A stretch of DNA of 33,607 bases, from positions 1 through 33,607 of the forward strand of contig JBJXFQ010000015.1 in the NCBI GenBank assembly GCA_046155605.1. The letters run 5' to 3'. Positions 16,370 to 24,488 of the stretch are shown here, piece after piece. Position numbers and translations under genes: made by a program. How positions within the stretch are numbered: position 1 is the stretch's first letter; every line of letters begins with the position of its first letter. Source of the stretch: JAEUIZ01 sp046155605 (GTDB lineage: Bacteria; Planctomycetota; Phycisphaerae; Phycisphaerales; UBA1924). The notes under the pieces are model-generated. The model had not been told where the DNA came from. It did no database searches and saw nothing but the letters and a program-made list of their open reading frames with translations.

Positions 16370-16818
16370 GTCACGGACTCCTGTCGGCCGGCCCGCATCA
16401 CGGCCAGGTCATCGAGCGCCAGCAACTCGCGGCGGTTGACTTCCGCCTTCCACGCGCCGAAGTCGCGGTCGCGCAGCAGCGCCACAGCCTTGGTCTGAGC
16501 CGAAGCGGCGCGGAGCCGTTCGCGCGCGGCATCAAGCAGTTTGAGAAGGCCAGCGAGTTCGATGGCAAGTTTGCGGGCATCGGCGGCAAGCCCGAGCGCG
16601 GAGGCGGCGCGGGCGCGCGCCGCGGCGAGGTCCGCCTTGCCCGTCAGCGCATCGCGCTGCACACGCTTCTCATCGGCGATCAACGCCTGAATCGCGCGGA
16701 TGCGATCCTCGAGCGCGAGGCGGGAGCGCTCGAGCACCGCCACCTCGCGCTGAATGACCTCCTCGGCTCGCTTGCGCTGCTCAAGGACCGGCTGGAATCG
16801 AAAGCGAAACGTCGGCAT
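16366..16818 (-). CDS. fliJ: Flagellar export protein FliJ
   Basis: The 150-residue, almost entirely helical coiled-coil protein begins FRFRFQPVLEQRKRAEEVIQ, the usual FliJ opening (F.F.L..vL..R). It follows fliI by a single base and overlaps the next gene by four bases. FliJ is the stalk-like partner of the FliI ATPase and links it to the export gate. Length (147 residues in enterics) matches. Sequence conservation in this family is low, so synteny carries much of the call. Confidence 0.85.
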   Translation of the reverse strand: MPTFRFRFQPVLEQRKRAEEVIQREVAVLERSRLALEDRIRAIQALIADEKRVQRDALTGKADLAAARARAASALGLAADARKLAIELAGLLKLLDAARERLRAASAQTKAVALLRDRDFGAWKAEVNRRELLALDDLAVMRAGRQESVT

Positions 16819-16819
16819 G

Positions 16820-18178
16820 TCACTTCTTCTGGGTCCGGCTTGCCGGCGGCGACTGTGCGAGTTTGGCCGCGAGCGTGAGGAGTTGTTCCCTCGCCTTGGG
16901 GAACGACGTGGCGTCGCCGCGCGACTGCCGCAGAATCTGCAGAATCTCCGCCATGTTCGTCTCGGCCGCGTCCGCCTTCTTGTTCGATCCCTTCGCGTAC
17001 GCGCCGATCTGGATGAGGTCCTCCACCTGTTTGTACGCGGCGAGGTGGGCGAGCAACTCGCGCCGCGCGGACTGATGCTCGCGGTCGGTCACGTCATCCG
17101 CGACGCGCGAGACCGAGTCGAGCACGTCGATCGCCGGGAAGTGCCCGCGCTGTGCGAGCGAGCGAGCCAGGATCACATGGCCGTCGAGGATGCCGCGCGC
17201 GGCGTCGGCGATCGGCTCGGTCATGTCGTCGCCATCAACGAGGATGGAATAGAGGGCCGTGATGGAGCCCGCGCCTTCGATCGTCCCGGCTCGCTCGAGC
17301 AACTGCGGGAGAAGGGCGAAGACGGAGGGCGTGTATCCCTTGGTGGCGGGCGGCTCGCCGACCGCGAGGCCGACCTGTCGCTGGGCGTGCGCCAAGCGAG
17401 TGACGGAATCCATGATGAGCAGCACGTCGCGCCCGGCATCGCGGAAATACTCGGCGATCGTGGAGGCCGCGAGCGCCGCACGGATGCGAAGCAGTGGGGG
17501 TTCGTCGCTGGTGGCGCAGACGACCACGGCCCGCGCAAGCCCCTCGGGCCCGAGCGTGTGCGCGATGAAATCACCGACCTCACGGCCACGCTCGCCGATC
17601 AGCGCGATGACCGCAACATCGGCGGTCGAGCCCTTGGCGATGTCCGCGAGCAACGACGACTTGCCGACGCCCGGCCCCGCGAAGATGCCGATGCGCTGCC
17701 CCTTGCCCAGCGTCGTGCAGAGGTCGATCGCGCGAACACCCGTGTGCAGCGGCTGATTGATCCGTCGGCGGCGAAGCGGAGCGATCGGCGCGGGCGAGAG
17801 GGCGCGGCGGACCGTGGCATGGATCGGACCGGCGCGATCGATCGGACGGCCCAGCCCATCGACGACTCGCCCAAGCATGCGCACGCCGACGGGGATCGTT
17901 GGTGCCGCGGCGCGGCCCGTGACGGCGTCACCGGGCCGAATTCCTGTCGAGTTGCCCAGCAACATCAGGATCGTGTGCTCGGGCGTGAAGCCGACAACTT
18001 CAGCGAGCGCGCCGCGCTCGGGCGTTTCGCTCGGCGCATGAACGCGCACCAGCGACCCGATCGGCAGCGGCAGATCGTCGGCGTGCAGCGTGAGGCCCTT
18101 CAGGAGCGCAATCTGGCCGCGAGCCGTCAGCGTACTCAGGCCTCGCGCGGTCTCGATCTCGGGCGCGAGAATGGTCAT
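16820..18178 (-). CDS. fliI: Flagellum-specific ATPase FliI
   Basis: The 452-residue F1-beta-like ATPase has the P-loop AGPGVGKSS at residues 167-175 and the Walker B strand DVLLIMDS at 251-258. The conserved GYTPSVFALLPQLLERAGT lies in the 280-300 region. It hydrolyses ATP to help unload chaperone-substrate complexes at the type III export gate, with FliH and FliJ encoded next to it. Length and motif spacing are standard for the family. Its start overlaps the fliH stop codon (ATGA). Confidence 0.96.
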   Translation of the reverse strand: MTILAPEIETARGLSTLTARGQIALLKGLTLHADDLPLPIGSLVRVHAPSETPERGALAEVVGFTPEHTILMLLGNSTGIRPGDAVTGRAAAPTIPVGVRMLGRVVDGLGRPIDRAGPIHATVRRALSPAPIAPLRRRRINQPLHTGVRAIDLCTTLGKGQRIGIFAGPGVGKSSLLADIAKGSTADVAVIALIGERGREVGDFIAHTLGPEGLARAVVVCATSDEPPLLRIRAALAASTIAEYFRDAGRDVLLIMDSVTRLAHAQRQVGLAVGEPPATKGYTPSVFALLPQLLERAGTIEGAGSITALYSILVDGDDMTEPIADAARGILDGHVILARSLAQRGHFPAIDVLDSVSRVADDVTDREHQSARRELLAHLAAYKQVEDLIQIGAYAKGSNKKADAAETNMAEILQILRQSRGDATSFPKAREQLLTLAAKLAQSPPASRTQKK

Positions 18179-18873
18179 GACGGCAGCAACTCCGCCGCCA
18201 CCGCGTCAAGTTGAGCCTTGATCGAGGCGTCGATCTTGCCCCCGGCGGGTGTCTCGGCGACACACGAGCCGCGATCGAGCGATTCATCGACGAGCAACTC
18301 GGCGTGGGCGGCGTGCGCGAAGCGCTCCTTGAGCGCGGACATCGCGTCGCTCATCGCGGCAAGGTCATCGGGATGGATACGGAGCGTGAGCCGACTGGGC
18401 CGCGAGAGCGTGCCCAGAATCGCGGCAACCTGGTCGACGACGACTTTGGGATCAGCGGCGATGACACGCCGGACGATCGACGATGCCAACTCGATCGCGA
18501 GCCGGATCGCATCGACGCGAGCCTGGTCGAGCAGCGCCGTGCGATCTCGCTCGAAGGCTTCGAGGGCCGTCGTCAACGCGCCGATCAGTTCATCCAGCCG
18601 CTTCCTGTGCTCCACGAGCGCGGCCTCGCGGCCCGCGGCGTGACCCGTGATCCGGCCTTCTTCGAGCCCCTTCTCGACACCCTGCCGATGCCCCTCTTTC
18701 GAAGCATCCGCGATGAGGCGAGCACGCTCGCTCTGACCCTGCGCGATGATGCGCCCCGCCTCCGACTTGGCCGCGGCGCGCAGGCGCTGTCCCTGCGCAA
18801 CGAGATCGCCAAGATCGAGCACGACCGCCGTCTTGACGGCGTCATGGGCCTGGGTTCGATGGAGGACGGGCAT
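18175..18873 (-). CDS. fliH: Flagellar assembly protein FliH
   Basis: The 232-residue protein has an Ala/Glu/Gly-rich helical N-terminal half with GxxxG-like spacing (GHRQGVEKGLEEGRITGHAA, about 62-81). A C-terminal domain of the FliH/V-ATPase E-subunit type follows (about 95-230), including AIELASSIVRRVIAADPKVV. FliH regulates and docks the FliI ATPase. It starts 36 bp after the fliG stop codon with no strong ribosome-binding site. It is coupled by ATGA overlap to fliI. Confidence 0.88.
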   Translation of the reverse strand: MPVLHRTQAHDAVKTAVVLDLGDLVAQGQRLRAAAKSEAGRIIAQGQSERARLIADASKEGHRQGVEKGLEEGRITGHAAGREAALVEHRKRLDELIGALTTALEAFERDRTALLDQARVDAIRLAIELASSIVRRVIAADPKVVVDQVAAILGTLSRPSRLTLRIHPDDLAAMSDAMSALKERFAHAAHAELLVDESLDRGSCVAETPAGGKIDASIKAQLDAVAAELLPS

Positions 18874-18909
18874 GCGTTTGGGATCGCTGTGGTCGCACGT
18901 GCGAGCGGG

Positions 18910-19950
18910 TTAGACGACGAGTTCTTCGGTGCCGCCGCGGCCTTGGATGATGATCTCGCCGGCCTCTTCGAGGCGACGCACGATGTCGACGATTCGCTGC
19001 TGGGACGACTCGACGTCGCTGACCTTCACCGGGCCCATGAACTGCATGTCCTCCTTGATGAGTTGCGCGGCACGCTCGGACATGTTCGAGAAGATCTTGG
19101 CCTTGAGTTCCTCCGACGCTGTCTTGAGCGCGATCGCCAGTTCCTCGTTGTCGACCTCCTTGAGCACGGCCTGGATGCCCTTGCCATCCACGAGTTTGAC
19201 GTCCTCGAACACGAACATGAGGCGGCGAATCTGCTCGACGAGTTCGGGGTCCTCTGACTCCAGTCCCTCCATGATGGTCTTTTCCGTCGCGCGATCGGCC
19301 AGGTTGAGAATCTCGGCGACCGTGGGCACGCCGCCGGCCTTTTCCATGCTCTGCGTGAGCATCGCGGCAAGGCGGCTCTCGAGCCCCCGTTCGACCTCCT
19401 TGATCACGTCGGGATTCGTCTGCTCCATGTTCGCCACGCGCTTGATGACCTCGACCTGCTTCTGCGTCGGAAGTCTGACGAGAATCTCCGCCGACTTGTG
19501 GTGCGGCAGGTGGCAGAGGATGAGCGCGATCGTCTGCGGATGCTCGTCCTGGATGAAGGTCAGCAAGTTGTCGCTCTCGGCGCGCTGCAGGAAACTGAAC
19601 GGCTTCTTCTGCACCTGCGTCTGGATCTGCTGCAAGACCCGCTCCGCGAGTTTGGGATCGAGCGAGTTTTTCAGGATCTCCTTCGCGTAGTCGAGGCTGC
19701 CCTCGTTCGCGTACTGGCTCGCGATCGTCAGGTTGTAGAACTCCTCCACCACCGACGACGACAGGCCCGGCGGGATTCGACCCAGGCTGGCGAGTTCGCG
19801 CGTCACCGCCTCGACAAACTCCGCGGGCAGTTGCTTCATCAGCAGCGCCGCGTCGTCGGACCCGATCGCCAGAAGCAGGATCGCCGCCTTGGTCACGCCG
19901 TCGAGTTCGGCGGTCGTCTCCGGCAACTTGTCCCCCGGTCGGCGTGGCAT
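18910..19950 (-). CDS. fliG: Flagellar motor switch protein FliG
   Basis: The 346-residue protein has the three-domain FliG layout. An N-terminal FliF-binding region comes first (1-110). The middle domain bears the FliM-binding EHPQ motif at 136-139 (QDEHPQTIALIL). The C-terminal torque domain (about 235-335) has charged segments such as MFVFEDVKLVDGKGIQAVL and AKIFSNMSERAAQLIKEDM. Length is typical. ATG 19950 begins three bases past the fliF stop codon with GAGG inside the fliF tail. An overlapping longer frame on the same strand is Arg/His-rich and is a shadow. Confidence 0.96.
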   Translation of the reverse strand: MPRRPGDKLPETTAELDGVTKAAILLLAIGSDDAALLMKQLPAEFVEAVTRELASLGRIPPGLSSSVVEEFYNLTIASQYANEGSLDYAKEILKNSLDPKLAERVLQQIQTQVQKKPFSFLQRAESDNLLTFIQDEHPQTIALILCHLPHHKSAEILVRLPTQKQVEVIKRVANMEQTNPDVIKEVERGLESRLAAMLTQSMEKAGGVPTVAEILNLADRATEKTIMEGLESEDPELVEQIRRLMFVFEDVKLVDGKGIQAVLKEVDNEELAIALKTASEELKAKIFSNMSERAAQLIKEDMQFMGPVKVSDVESSQQRIVDIVRRLEEAGEIIIQGRGGTEELVV

Positions 19951-19953
19951 GCA

Positions 19954-21669
19954 CTATTCCTCGACCGAAACCCAGCGGTTCAGCAGTTTGCCCGAGAGGT
20001 CCGGGTTCGATCGGATGAACGAGCCCACCTGCTCGCGCAGTTTGGTGGCGCGGAGGTCCTCATCCCGCACCTCGATCCCCGCCATCGCCGTCTCCGCGTC
20101 GTCCGCCTCGCCCACCACCTCGCTGCCCGTCTCGAGCGCGGGCGGAGCGCCGATCAACTCCTCGGCGGACGGCAACTCGACGCGGCGCGACGCGCGACGA
20201 GCGAGCAGCAACATCATCATCAGCGCCACGACGGCGAGGCCCGCAAGCAAGACCTTATCAACGAGCCCCGAGCCGTTGAGCGCGAGGATGCTGCCCATCC
20301 CGCTGCCGCCAAAGCCCGAGACGCCCCCGCCACCACTGCCCGAGCGCATCAAGCCGGGAATATCGCTGGACATCATCGAGACCACGACCTCGCCCTGCAC
20401 AGGGCCTTGCGGCGTCTCGACCTTGAAATGCGGCTTTAACTGCGCCTCGATGCTCGTGCGCTCGGCATCGAACCGCTGGCGAATCTCGCCGTCCGTCGGC
20501 GCTGGAGGTTTGTCCTTGGCCTTGGGGTCTGCGGCGGCCGCCCGTTCCCTCTCGATCAGCCCCGTGATAAATGACCGCGGGATGTTGACCGTCGCGGCCA
20601 GTGATTTGATCCGCCCGCCCGGGTCGTCGATCTGTTCGTTGCGCGTCCCGATGCCGACCGTGAACTCGGTCTCCTCGTCCTTCGTCTCCGTCTTGCTCCC
20701 GACGGCCGACGTCTGATTCAGGTCCGCCCCCTGGTTCGAGCGAATCCCCGGCTCAGCGCCCGGCGCGGCCTCGGTCTTGAGCACGCTCGAGTTCGTCTCC
20801 TTCTTCGGAACTGCCACGGTGCCCTCGCCCGTCGGCAGGTTTTTCATTACCTGCGCGCGGGTGCGGCTGGCGTCCACCGTGGCCGTCACTTCGACCGCGA
20901 GTCCTTCGATGTTCGCCAACAGATTCTCGATCTTCGCCTTCCAGTCACGCTCGATCGCCTTGGCCGTGTCGCGTGGGACGCTCGCCATCATCTCGTCGTC
21001 GTTGGCGGCCTTGCGCGGCTTGCCCGTGCTCCCGTCCGTCACCGCCACCCGCGCCAGTTCCAGCCCCGCGACGGACCCCGCGACCATCCGTGCCGCCGCA
21101 TCAACCGTCGATTGCGGCAGCGTCCGCCCCGGCGTGGTGAACAGTGTGATCGAAGCCTTTGGCGAACGCACGGCCTGGCCTACGCCGAACGGCTCGGGCG
21201 CATCCACAAAGACCCGGGCGTCCTGAATCCCGTCAAACTTGGACAGAACAGATGAGAGCCAGTTGTCCAGCATGATCTTGCTGATCTGCCGATTCTGCTC
21301 CTTCGTGTTCATCCAACTCTGGGTCTTGAGGATGTTCTCGTAGACGATCGCGGCGTTGGCGGGCTGCTGGCCGGATTGCGCGAGCACCGCCACCATCCGA
21401 TCGCGTTGCTCGACGGGCACATAGATGCCGTCGGCCCGCTCCTCGAAACTGACCTGGGCCGTCTGCAGCGTCGTCTTCGCGCGGGCCTGGTCCTCGGGCG
21501 GGGCGCTGGGCCACAGCGGCACCATCGTGGTCTTGCCCGCGTATTGAGAAACGAGAAAGAGCGTCATCAGCAGGATGACGGCAAGGCTGCCGATCAGCAA
21601 CTTCTGGGTGCCCGACATGCCGCCCAGGTTTGCCGAGATGCCGTCGAGGATTTTCTTGAAGCGATCCAA
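19954..21669 (-). CDS. fliF: Flagellar MS-ring protein FliF
   Basis: The 571-residue protein has a membrane segment at about 24-44 (LLIGSLAVILLMTLFLVSQY). Ring-building periplasmic domains follow (45-440, with the YscJ/FliF lipobox-free fold around LAQSGQQPANAAIVYENIL and ASITLFTTPGR). A second membrane segment lies at about 468-490. The cytoplasmic FliG-binding tail ends FIRSNPDLSGKLLNRW. The start is TTG (21669), with AGGAGG nine bases upstream. FliF forms the MS ring housing the export gate. A Gly-rich linker precedes the second membrane helix. Confidence 0.95.
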   Translation of the reverse strand: MDRFKKILDGISANLGGMSGTQKLLIGSLAVILLMTLFLVSQYAGKTTMVPLWPSAPPEDQARAKTTLQTAQVSFEERADGIYVPVEQRDRMVAVLAQSGQQPANAAIVYENILKTQSWMNTKEQNRQISKIMLDNWLSSVLSKFDGIQDARVFVDAPEPFGVGQAVRSPKASITLFTTPGRTLPQSTVDAAARMVAGSVAGLELARVAVTDGSTGKPRKAANDDEMMASVPRDTAKAIERDWKAKIENLLANIEGLAVEVTATVDASRTRAQVMKNLPTGEGTVAVPKKETNSSVLKTEAAPGAEPGIRSNQGADLNQTSAVGSKTETKDEETEFTVGIGTRNEQIDDPGGRIKSLAATVNIPRSFITGLIERERAAAADPKAKDKPPAPTDGEIRQRFDAERTSIEAQLKPHFKVETPQGPVQGEVVVSMMSSDIPGLMRSGSGGGGVSGFGGSGMGSILALNGSGLVDKVLLAGLAVVALMMMLLLARRASRRVELPSAEELIGAPPALETGSEVVGEADDAETAMAGIEVRDEDLRATKLREQVGSFIRSNPDLSGKLLNRWVSVEE

Positions 21670-21942
21670 GCCGAGCGGCCTCCTGCCGTGTGTCGACGCG
21701 CGATCCTCGCGAGCCGGGCGCGGTCGCGCCTCGATGGCTCATTTCGGCCCGTGCGCGGGCGTCGCTTGAATGTGCGCGGGCGATCGGCAGGAGTTGCGCG
21801 ATCGGCGCAATATCGGAAGCAGTACAAGCACCTCATGGGGCTTCCGACGACCTGCTTGCGCGCTACACCGAGGTTGAGTGGGGGCAGCGCGAACGAATGC
21901 TCGGGTCAAGAAACCCGCGGCTTCGCTCGCCGATTCAGCCAA
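21670..21942. other. 273-bp gap between fliE and fliF
   Basis: This is the only sizeable gap in the upstream half of the operon. It has no convincing coding sequence on either strand. On the minus strand a weak 5-bp-stem hairpin (CGGGT/ACCCG, 21,902-21,917) lies soon after the fliE stop codon. CGATCGGC occurs twice (21,781 and 21,799, 18 bp apart). An internal promoter for fliF onward is plausible but not identified. Confidence 0.35.
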
Positions 21943-22248
21943 CTACACCCGCATCTGCTGGATCTCTTCATACGCCCGGATCACCTCGTTGCGCACGGCC
22001 TGGACCATCTTGAACGCCGAATCCGCCTTCGCCGTGGCGATCAGCACGCCTTCAATGTCCTGCCGCTGGCCGGTGGAGCCGTCCTCGATCGCCTGCGTCG
22101 CGTCCTGTTGCAGGCGATTGATCTGATCCAGGCTCTTGAGCAGTGAGTCCTTGAACGACGGCGCATTCGGATCGACCGGCGTAGCGGCCCCCGGCTGCGC
22201 GATGGCGTCCGGGCGAACAGCGGAGATGAGGCCCAATGGGTCCGTCAT
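21943..22248 (-). CDS. fliE: Flagellar hook-basal body complex protein FliE
   Basis: The 101-residue protein matches FliE in length. The conserved helical half (30-101) contains SFKDSLLKSLDQINRLQQDA, then DIEGVLIATAKADSAFKMV and QAVRNEVIRAYEEIQQM. FliE joins the MS ring to the proximal rod. AGGA lies eight bases upstream of ATG 22248. It follows flgC by 10 bp in the classic flgB-flgC-fliE order. Confidence 0.93.
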   Translation of the reverse strand: MTDPLGLISAVRPDAIAQPGAATPVDPNAPSFKDSLLKSLDQINRLQQDATQAIEDGSTGQRQDIEGVLIATAKADSAFKMVQAVRNEVIRAYEEIQQMRV

Positions 22249-22258
22249 GCGTCACATC

Positions 22259-22687
22259 CTACGCGATCAGTCGCAAGGCCTGTACCATCATCGTCTTGGT
22301 CGTGTTCGCCGCTTCAACGTTCGCCTCGTACGCCCTCGCCGCCTCCATCGCGTCGATCTGCTCGATCACCAGATTGATCCCCGTGGTCGGCACATACCCC
22401 GCCAGTTGGCCGTCCTTGTAGGCAAACGGGTTGTCGGGATCGTACCTATGGCTCGGCGCGCTCCGGTCCAGCGCGATCTCGGCGACGTGGACGCCTAACT
22501 TCCGCCCCTCGGGTGTCATCGCCGCGGGATCACCCTGGGACAGCAGCACCTGCCGACGGCGGTACGGATTCACGTTGCCCGCGTCATCAAAGATCGCGTC
22601 CCTGTTGGCGATGTTGGCGGAGATCGCCTCGAGCCGGATCCGCTGGGCGACCATGCCTCCGGCCGAGATATCCAGACTCCCGTACAT
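22259..22687 (-). CDS. flgC: Flagellar proximal rod protein FlgC
   Basis: The 142-residue protein opens MYGSLDISAGGMVAQRIRLE and continues with ISANIANRDAIFDDAGNVNP, then PYRRRQVLL: the FlgC rod signature (family consensus ANaNT...PYrrk). The C-terminus VIEQIDAMEAARAYEANVEA is the matching terminal helix. Length is normal. AGGAG is six bases upstream and its TAG is part of the flgB stop codon. Together with FlgB it builds the rod's cell-proximal part. Confidence 0.93.
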   Translation of the reverse strand: MYGSLDISAGGMVAQRIRLEAISANIANRDAIFDDAGNVNPYRRRQVLLSQGDPAAMTPEGRKLGVHVAEIALDRSAPSHRYDPDNPFAYKDGQLAGYVPTTGINLVIEQIDAMEAARAYEANVEAANTTKTMMVQALRLIA

Positions 22688-22696
22688 CGGTTACTC

Positions 22697-23137
22697 CTAT
22701 ACGCGGGCCGCGATGGCGTCGTTGATCTGCTGATACCGCGAACGCAACAGTTCCATGCTGACTCGATAGACCCCGGCATTCTCGGCCTGATCCTGCATCA
22801 ATCGCTCGAGGTCGCGGTGGGCACGATCATGGAAGAGGATGGCGCTCTGCTGGCCGCTGGGCTCGATCATGAGTTCGCCTCGATCGTCGCGTTTGAGTTC
22901 GGAGGTCTCATCCCATTCGAGTTCGCCGTGCATCCCGGCCGTCTTGCCCCGACGGTCGCCGATGGCGTCCGCAAGGGCTTTCTGAAAGTCCCGCGGGGAG
23001 GCGTCGAGCGGGGTGAAGTTCGGAGTGCTGTAGTTCGCGACGTTGTGCGCGATCAACCGCTGCCGTTGGCCGGCGAATCGGATCGCGTGCTCAAGGGTCG
23101 GGATAGCGCCGGCTGTGGCGATGTCATTCAGGAACAT
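22697..23137 (-). CDS. flgB: Flagellar proximal rod protein FlgB
   Basis: The 146-residue protein contains FAGQRQRLIAHNVANYSTPN and FTPLDASPRDFQKALADAI near its N-terminus. The terminal helix is AGVYRVSMELLRSRYQQIND, as in FlgB. ATG 23137 is chosen because the family begins about 25 residues before the QRQ...NVAN motif; the longer in-frame extension (to 23230) would read through a probable promoter. No good ribosome-binding site is seen. It is the first gene of the flagellar operon here, 99 bp downstream of mqnE. Confidence 0.9.
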   Translation of the reverse strand: MFLNDIATAGAIPTLEHAIRFAGQRQRLIAHNVANYSTPNFTPLDASPRDFQKALADAIGDRRGKTAGMHGELEWDETSELKRDDRGELMIEPSGQQSAILFHDRAHRDLERLMQDQAENAGVYRVSMELLRSRYQQINDAIAARV

Positions 23138-23152
23138 GCAACGAGTGCTTCC

Positions 23153-23167
23153 GCAAATGCCGCGCCA
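23153..23167 (-). promoter_or_regulatory. Sigma-54-like -24/-12 element upstream of flgB
   Basis: On the minus strand this reads TGGCGCGGCATTTGC, against the consensus TGGCACG-N4-TTGC. One base differs, and the GG and GC dinucleotides are exactly 10 nt apart. It lies in the 99-bp mqnE-flgB gap. The predicted transcript would begin only a few bases before the flgB ATG, giving an almost leaderless message, which fits the missing ribosome-binding site but is also a reason for caution. Confidence 0.4.
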
Positions 23168-23236
23168 CATCACGTAGATGACGGCAGAACGGCTGTGCGG
23201 GATGTGTTTGGAGCGCGGCGCGAGAGTCAAACGGCG

Positions 23237-24463
23237 CTACTCCGTCCGCCATTGGTTCCCCTCACGCACCACACGCCGATAGAGCGTGTCCCGCTCCACC
23301 GGCTCAAACCCGGCCTCGCGAATCGCCTTCTGGAGCGTCGCCACGGTGACTTCCTGGTGCGTCGCACCCATACCACCAGCGCCCCCACCACCCTGCGGGA
23401 CCTTCGTGATGTCGTACCACACAATCGTGCCGTCGATGTCGTCAGCCCCGCATTGCAGCATGAGTTGCGCCATGGGCAGGGTCTGCATGATCCAGAACGC
23501 CTTGACATGCGCGAAGTTGTCGAGCATCAGCCGCGCGATCGCCAGCGTGCGGATGTTCTCAAGCCCCGCCGGACCGGGAAGGTGTTCGAGGTCGCTTCCA
23601 TCCGGGAAAAACGGCAGCGGGATGATCGCCTGGAAGCGCCCTGGCGCTTCCGCGGCCTCGTCCTGCGCCTGCCGCAGCATATCCATGTGCACCAGCCGCT
23701 CGTGACGCTCCTCGATGTGGCCATAGAGGATCGTCGCGTTGGTGTTGAGGCCGAGTTGGTGGGCCACGCGATGCACGTCAAGCCAGACGTCCGAGCGAAT
23801 CTTGCCCTTGAACGCCTCGTCATGAACGCGATCGTCAAAGACCTCGGCCCCGCCCCCGGGTAGCGAACCCAAGCCGGCCTCCTTCAGCCGCTCAAGCACC
23901 CAGCGGATGCCCTCCATCCTCGCGGCCTGGCCCGCCGGCGTGGGATCGTTCGCGCCCTTGTAGACCTTCGCGATCCGCGCGAGATGCACGACCTCGACCG
24001 CCGTAAACGCCTTGACATGCAGGTCACTGCCGAGTGATCGCGCCGTCTCTTTGATCGTGCGCACAAGGTCCGGGTAGTACTCCCACGGCAAATACGGGTG
24101 CAGCCCACCGACAGAGTGAATCTCGGTCGCGCCGGCCTCGACCGCCCGCCGCGCTTCGTCGCGGACGTAATCCATATCGCGCGTGTAACTCCCCGGCTCG
24201 TCCTTTTTGCGGTAAAACTCGCAGAACTTGCACGAGAGCGCGCACACGTTCGAGTAGTTCAGGTGGCGATTGATGTTGTAGTACGCCACGCTGCCGTGCA
24301 GCCGCCGACGCACGTCGTCCGCCAACTCGCAGACCGTCCAGATGTCGGGCGTCGAATAGAGCAGATCGCCGTCGGCAAGTGTGAGTCGAACGCCGTCACG
24401 CACCTTCCGACGGATATCGGCCAGACCGGCGGAAATCGGCTTGGATTCGGTCGTCGTCGTCAT
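23237..24463 (-). CDS. mqnE: Aminodeoxyfutalosine synthase MqnE (radical SAM)
   Basis: The 408-residue radical SAM enzyme has its cluster motif CX3CX2C at C74, C78 and C81 (NVCALSCKFC). The motif is preceded by NINRHLNYSNVC and followed by CEFYRKKDEPGSYTRD, typical of MqnE rather than MqnC. The region HSVGGLHPYLPWEYY is also family-like. The enzyme joins a chorismate-derived enolpyruvate to S-adenosylmethionine in the futalosine route to menaquinone. ATG 24463 is used; a TTG five codons earlier (24478) has a better-placed GAGG and is possible. It follows the cytochrome/LRR gene by about 25 bp. Its link to flagellar genes is positional only. Confidence 0.9.
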   Translation of the reverse strand: MTTTTESKPISAGLADIRRKVRDGVRLTLADGDLLYSTPDIWTVCELADDVRRRLHGSVAYYNINRHLNYSNVCALSCKFCEFYRKKDEPGSYTRDMDYVRDEARRAVEAGATEIHSVGGLHPYLPWEYYPDLVRTIKETARSLGSDLHVKAFTAVEVVHLARIAKVYKGANDPTPAGQAARMEGIRWVLERLKEAGLGSLPGGGAEVFDDRVHDEAFKGKIRSDVWLDVHRVAHQLGLNTNATILYGHIEERHERLVHMDMLRQAQDEAAEAPGRFQAIIPLPFFPDGSDLEHLPGPAGLENIRTLAIARLMLDNFAHVKAFWIMQTLPMAQLMLQCGADDIDGTIVWYDITKVPQGGGGAGGMGATHQEVTVATLQKAIREAGFEPVERDTLYRRVVREGNQWRTE

Positions 24464-24488
24464 CGGAAATGCGGCCAATCGGCGGCCC

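Noticed and set aside
18842..19954. Long alternative frame over fliG on the same strand
   Set aside because: Arg/Gly/His-rich shadow; the true frame has the EHPQ motif and normal FliG length.
21739..21942. 67-codon frame in the fliE-fliF gap
   Set aside because: No ribosome-binding site, no membrane or domain pattern, and composition like random GC-rich sequence.
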